Origin: Candidatus Bipolaricaulota bacterium
Lineage (GTDB): Bacteria > Bipolaricaulota > Bipolaricaulia > RBG-16-55-9
Direction of reading: 5' to 3'
NCBI GenBank assembly: GCA_018609825.1
Contig: JAHEOA010000258.1
Span: forward strand, 1 to 24,933
DNA length: 24,933 nt
A program made the position numbers and the translations under genes. The notes beneath the pieces were generated by a model. It did no database searches and was not told the DNA's origin. It worked only from the letters and a program-made list of their open reading frames with translations. Position 1 is the stretch's first letter. Each line of letters starts with the position of its first letter. Shown here one piece after another: positions 24,553 through 24,933 of this stretch.

Positions 24553-24816
24553 TCAACGACGGACGAACCTGAAAAGCGACGTCTGCGACGCGGGCATTCT
24601 CCGCTCCTCACGACACGAACTCGACCTCCCGCTTGACCGTGGCGTCCCCGTGCAATTCATCAAGGCCTGGACGTGCTTGTGGGCCGCCATGCGCGAGCGA
24701 TACCCGAAGTGGGCGGCAATCTCCCCGAACGACGGGCTCGCCTCGCCGACGCTGATCCTGCGGAAGACGAACCGGAGCACCTTCTGTTGGGCCTCGGTCA
24801 AGTCGCCGGCGTCCAT
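24553..24816 (-). pseudogene. LexA-type DNA-binding domain without peptidase, probably frameshifted
   Basis: ATG 24816 has GGAGG 6 nt upstream. Residues 5-50 match the LexA winged helix: LTEAQQKVLRFVFRRISVGEASPSFGEIAAHFGYRSRMAAHKHVQAL. After that the frame turns to low-complexity Ser/Arg sequence. A one-base shift near 24665 gives the more natural ending DELHGDATVKREVEFVS with a stop near 24608. Either way there is no S24 peptidase domain, no Ala-Gly cleavage bond and no catalytic Ser/Lys. It could be a stand-alone repressor insensitive to RecA, a plasmid-borne modulator of the LexA regulon, or a relic. A palindrome lies 20 nt upstream, fitting an autoregulated gene. Frameshift status rests on reading alone. 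Confidence 0.6.
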
Positions 24817-24836
24817 GACTCGCCTCCGAGACCAGC

Positions 24837-24858
24837 AAGGTGTACGAACGTATACCTT
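24837..24858. promoter_or_regulatory. Inverted repeat, likely operator of the LexA-like gene
   Basis: AAGGTGTACGA and ACGTATACCTT are reverse complements at 9 of 11 positions, abutting at 24847/24848. The site lies about 20 nt upstream of ATG 24816. It resembles the near-palindrome GGCGTACACGCC between nth and ligA, both containing GTAC. Confidence 0.55.
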
Positions 24859-24933
24859 GTCGGTGATGGGGAAGACATCTCGGAGTTCCGGGATAGGGGT
24901 GGAATTCGGGTGCTTAGCGGATAACTCTATCCG

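Overview
This GC-rich window reads as a self-maintaining accessory replicon, or a piece of a larger secondary replicon, devoted largely to DNA repair. The gene families and base composition suggest a high-GC bacterium, possibly Chloroflexota of the Thermomicrobia/Sphaerobacter type. That placement is inference: there is no rRNA or other taxonomic marker. An odd total length, a gene running off position 1, a partition locus and a possible replication gene are all compatible with a complete plasmid or plasmid contig of about 25 kb, but circularity cannot be shown from one linear string.

Left part (1-4400): a partial Xre-type regulator, a broken two-domain glyoxalase-fold (VOC) gene, a degenerate nucleotidyltransferase-like protein, and a 118-nt perfect-stem inverted repeat that could be a structured RNA or a miniature element. 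Next is a type Ib partition locus: Walker ATPase ParA, an overlapping ribbon-helix-helix partner, and about 490 bp of iterated centromere-like repeats upstream. A DUF488 protein and a glutaredoxin-like protein converge after it.

Repair core (4500-14750): lexA-recA form an operon behind a strong promoter. Upstream lie a FAN1-type VRR nuclease with a micro-ORF starting MCGRF, a 5'-truncated 3-methyladenine glycosylase, a second DUF488 protein, PolX (polymerase plus PHP phosphoesterase), endonuclease III with a small partner, and NAD-dependent DNA ligase LigA. Together they could recognise alkylated, oxidised and crosslinked DNA, incise, fill gaps, ligate and recombine, with LexA as the damage-responsive switch.

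Right part (14750-24933): a long non-coding stretch with hairpins and tandem repeats precedes a AAA/STAND-like ATPase. A free-standing RecD2 N-terminal module sits in an operon with a member of an unrecognised small-protein family. A second member of that family lies divergently, and two copies of a palindromic operator lie between them. Two look-alike short RNA genes (about 57 nt, each with its own promoter and terminator) flank a gene-free stretch; one overlaps the start of a winged-helix replication-like gene. The end holds a membrane protein divergent from a Tat-exported flavin amine oxidase, an HTH/PIN (VapBC-like) pair, and a LexA-type DNA-binding domain without a peptidase, behind its own palindromic operator.
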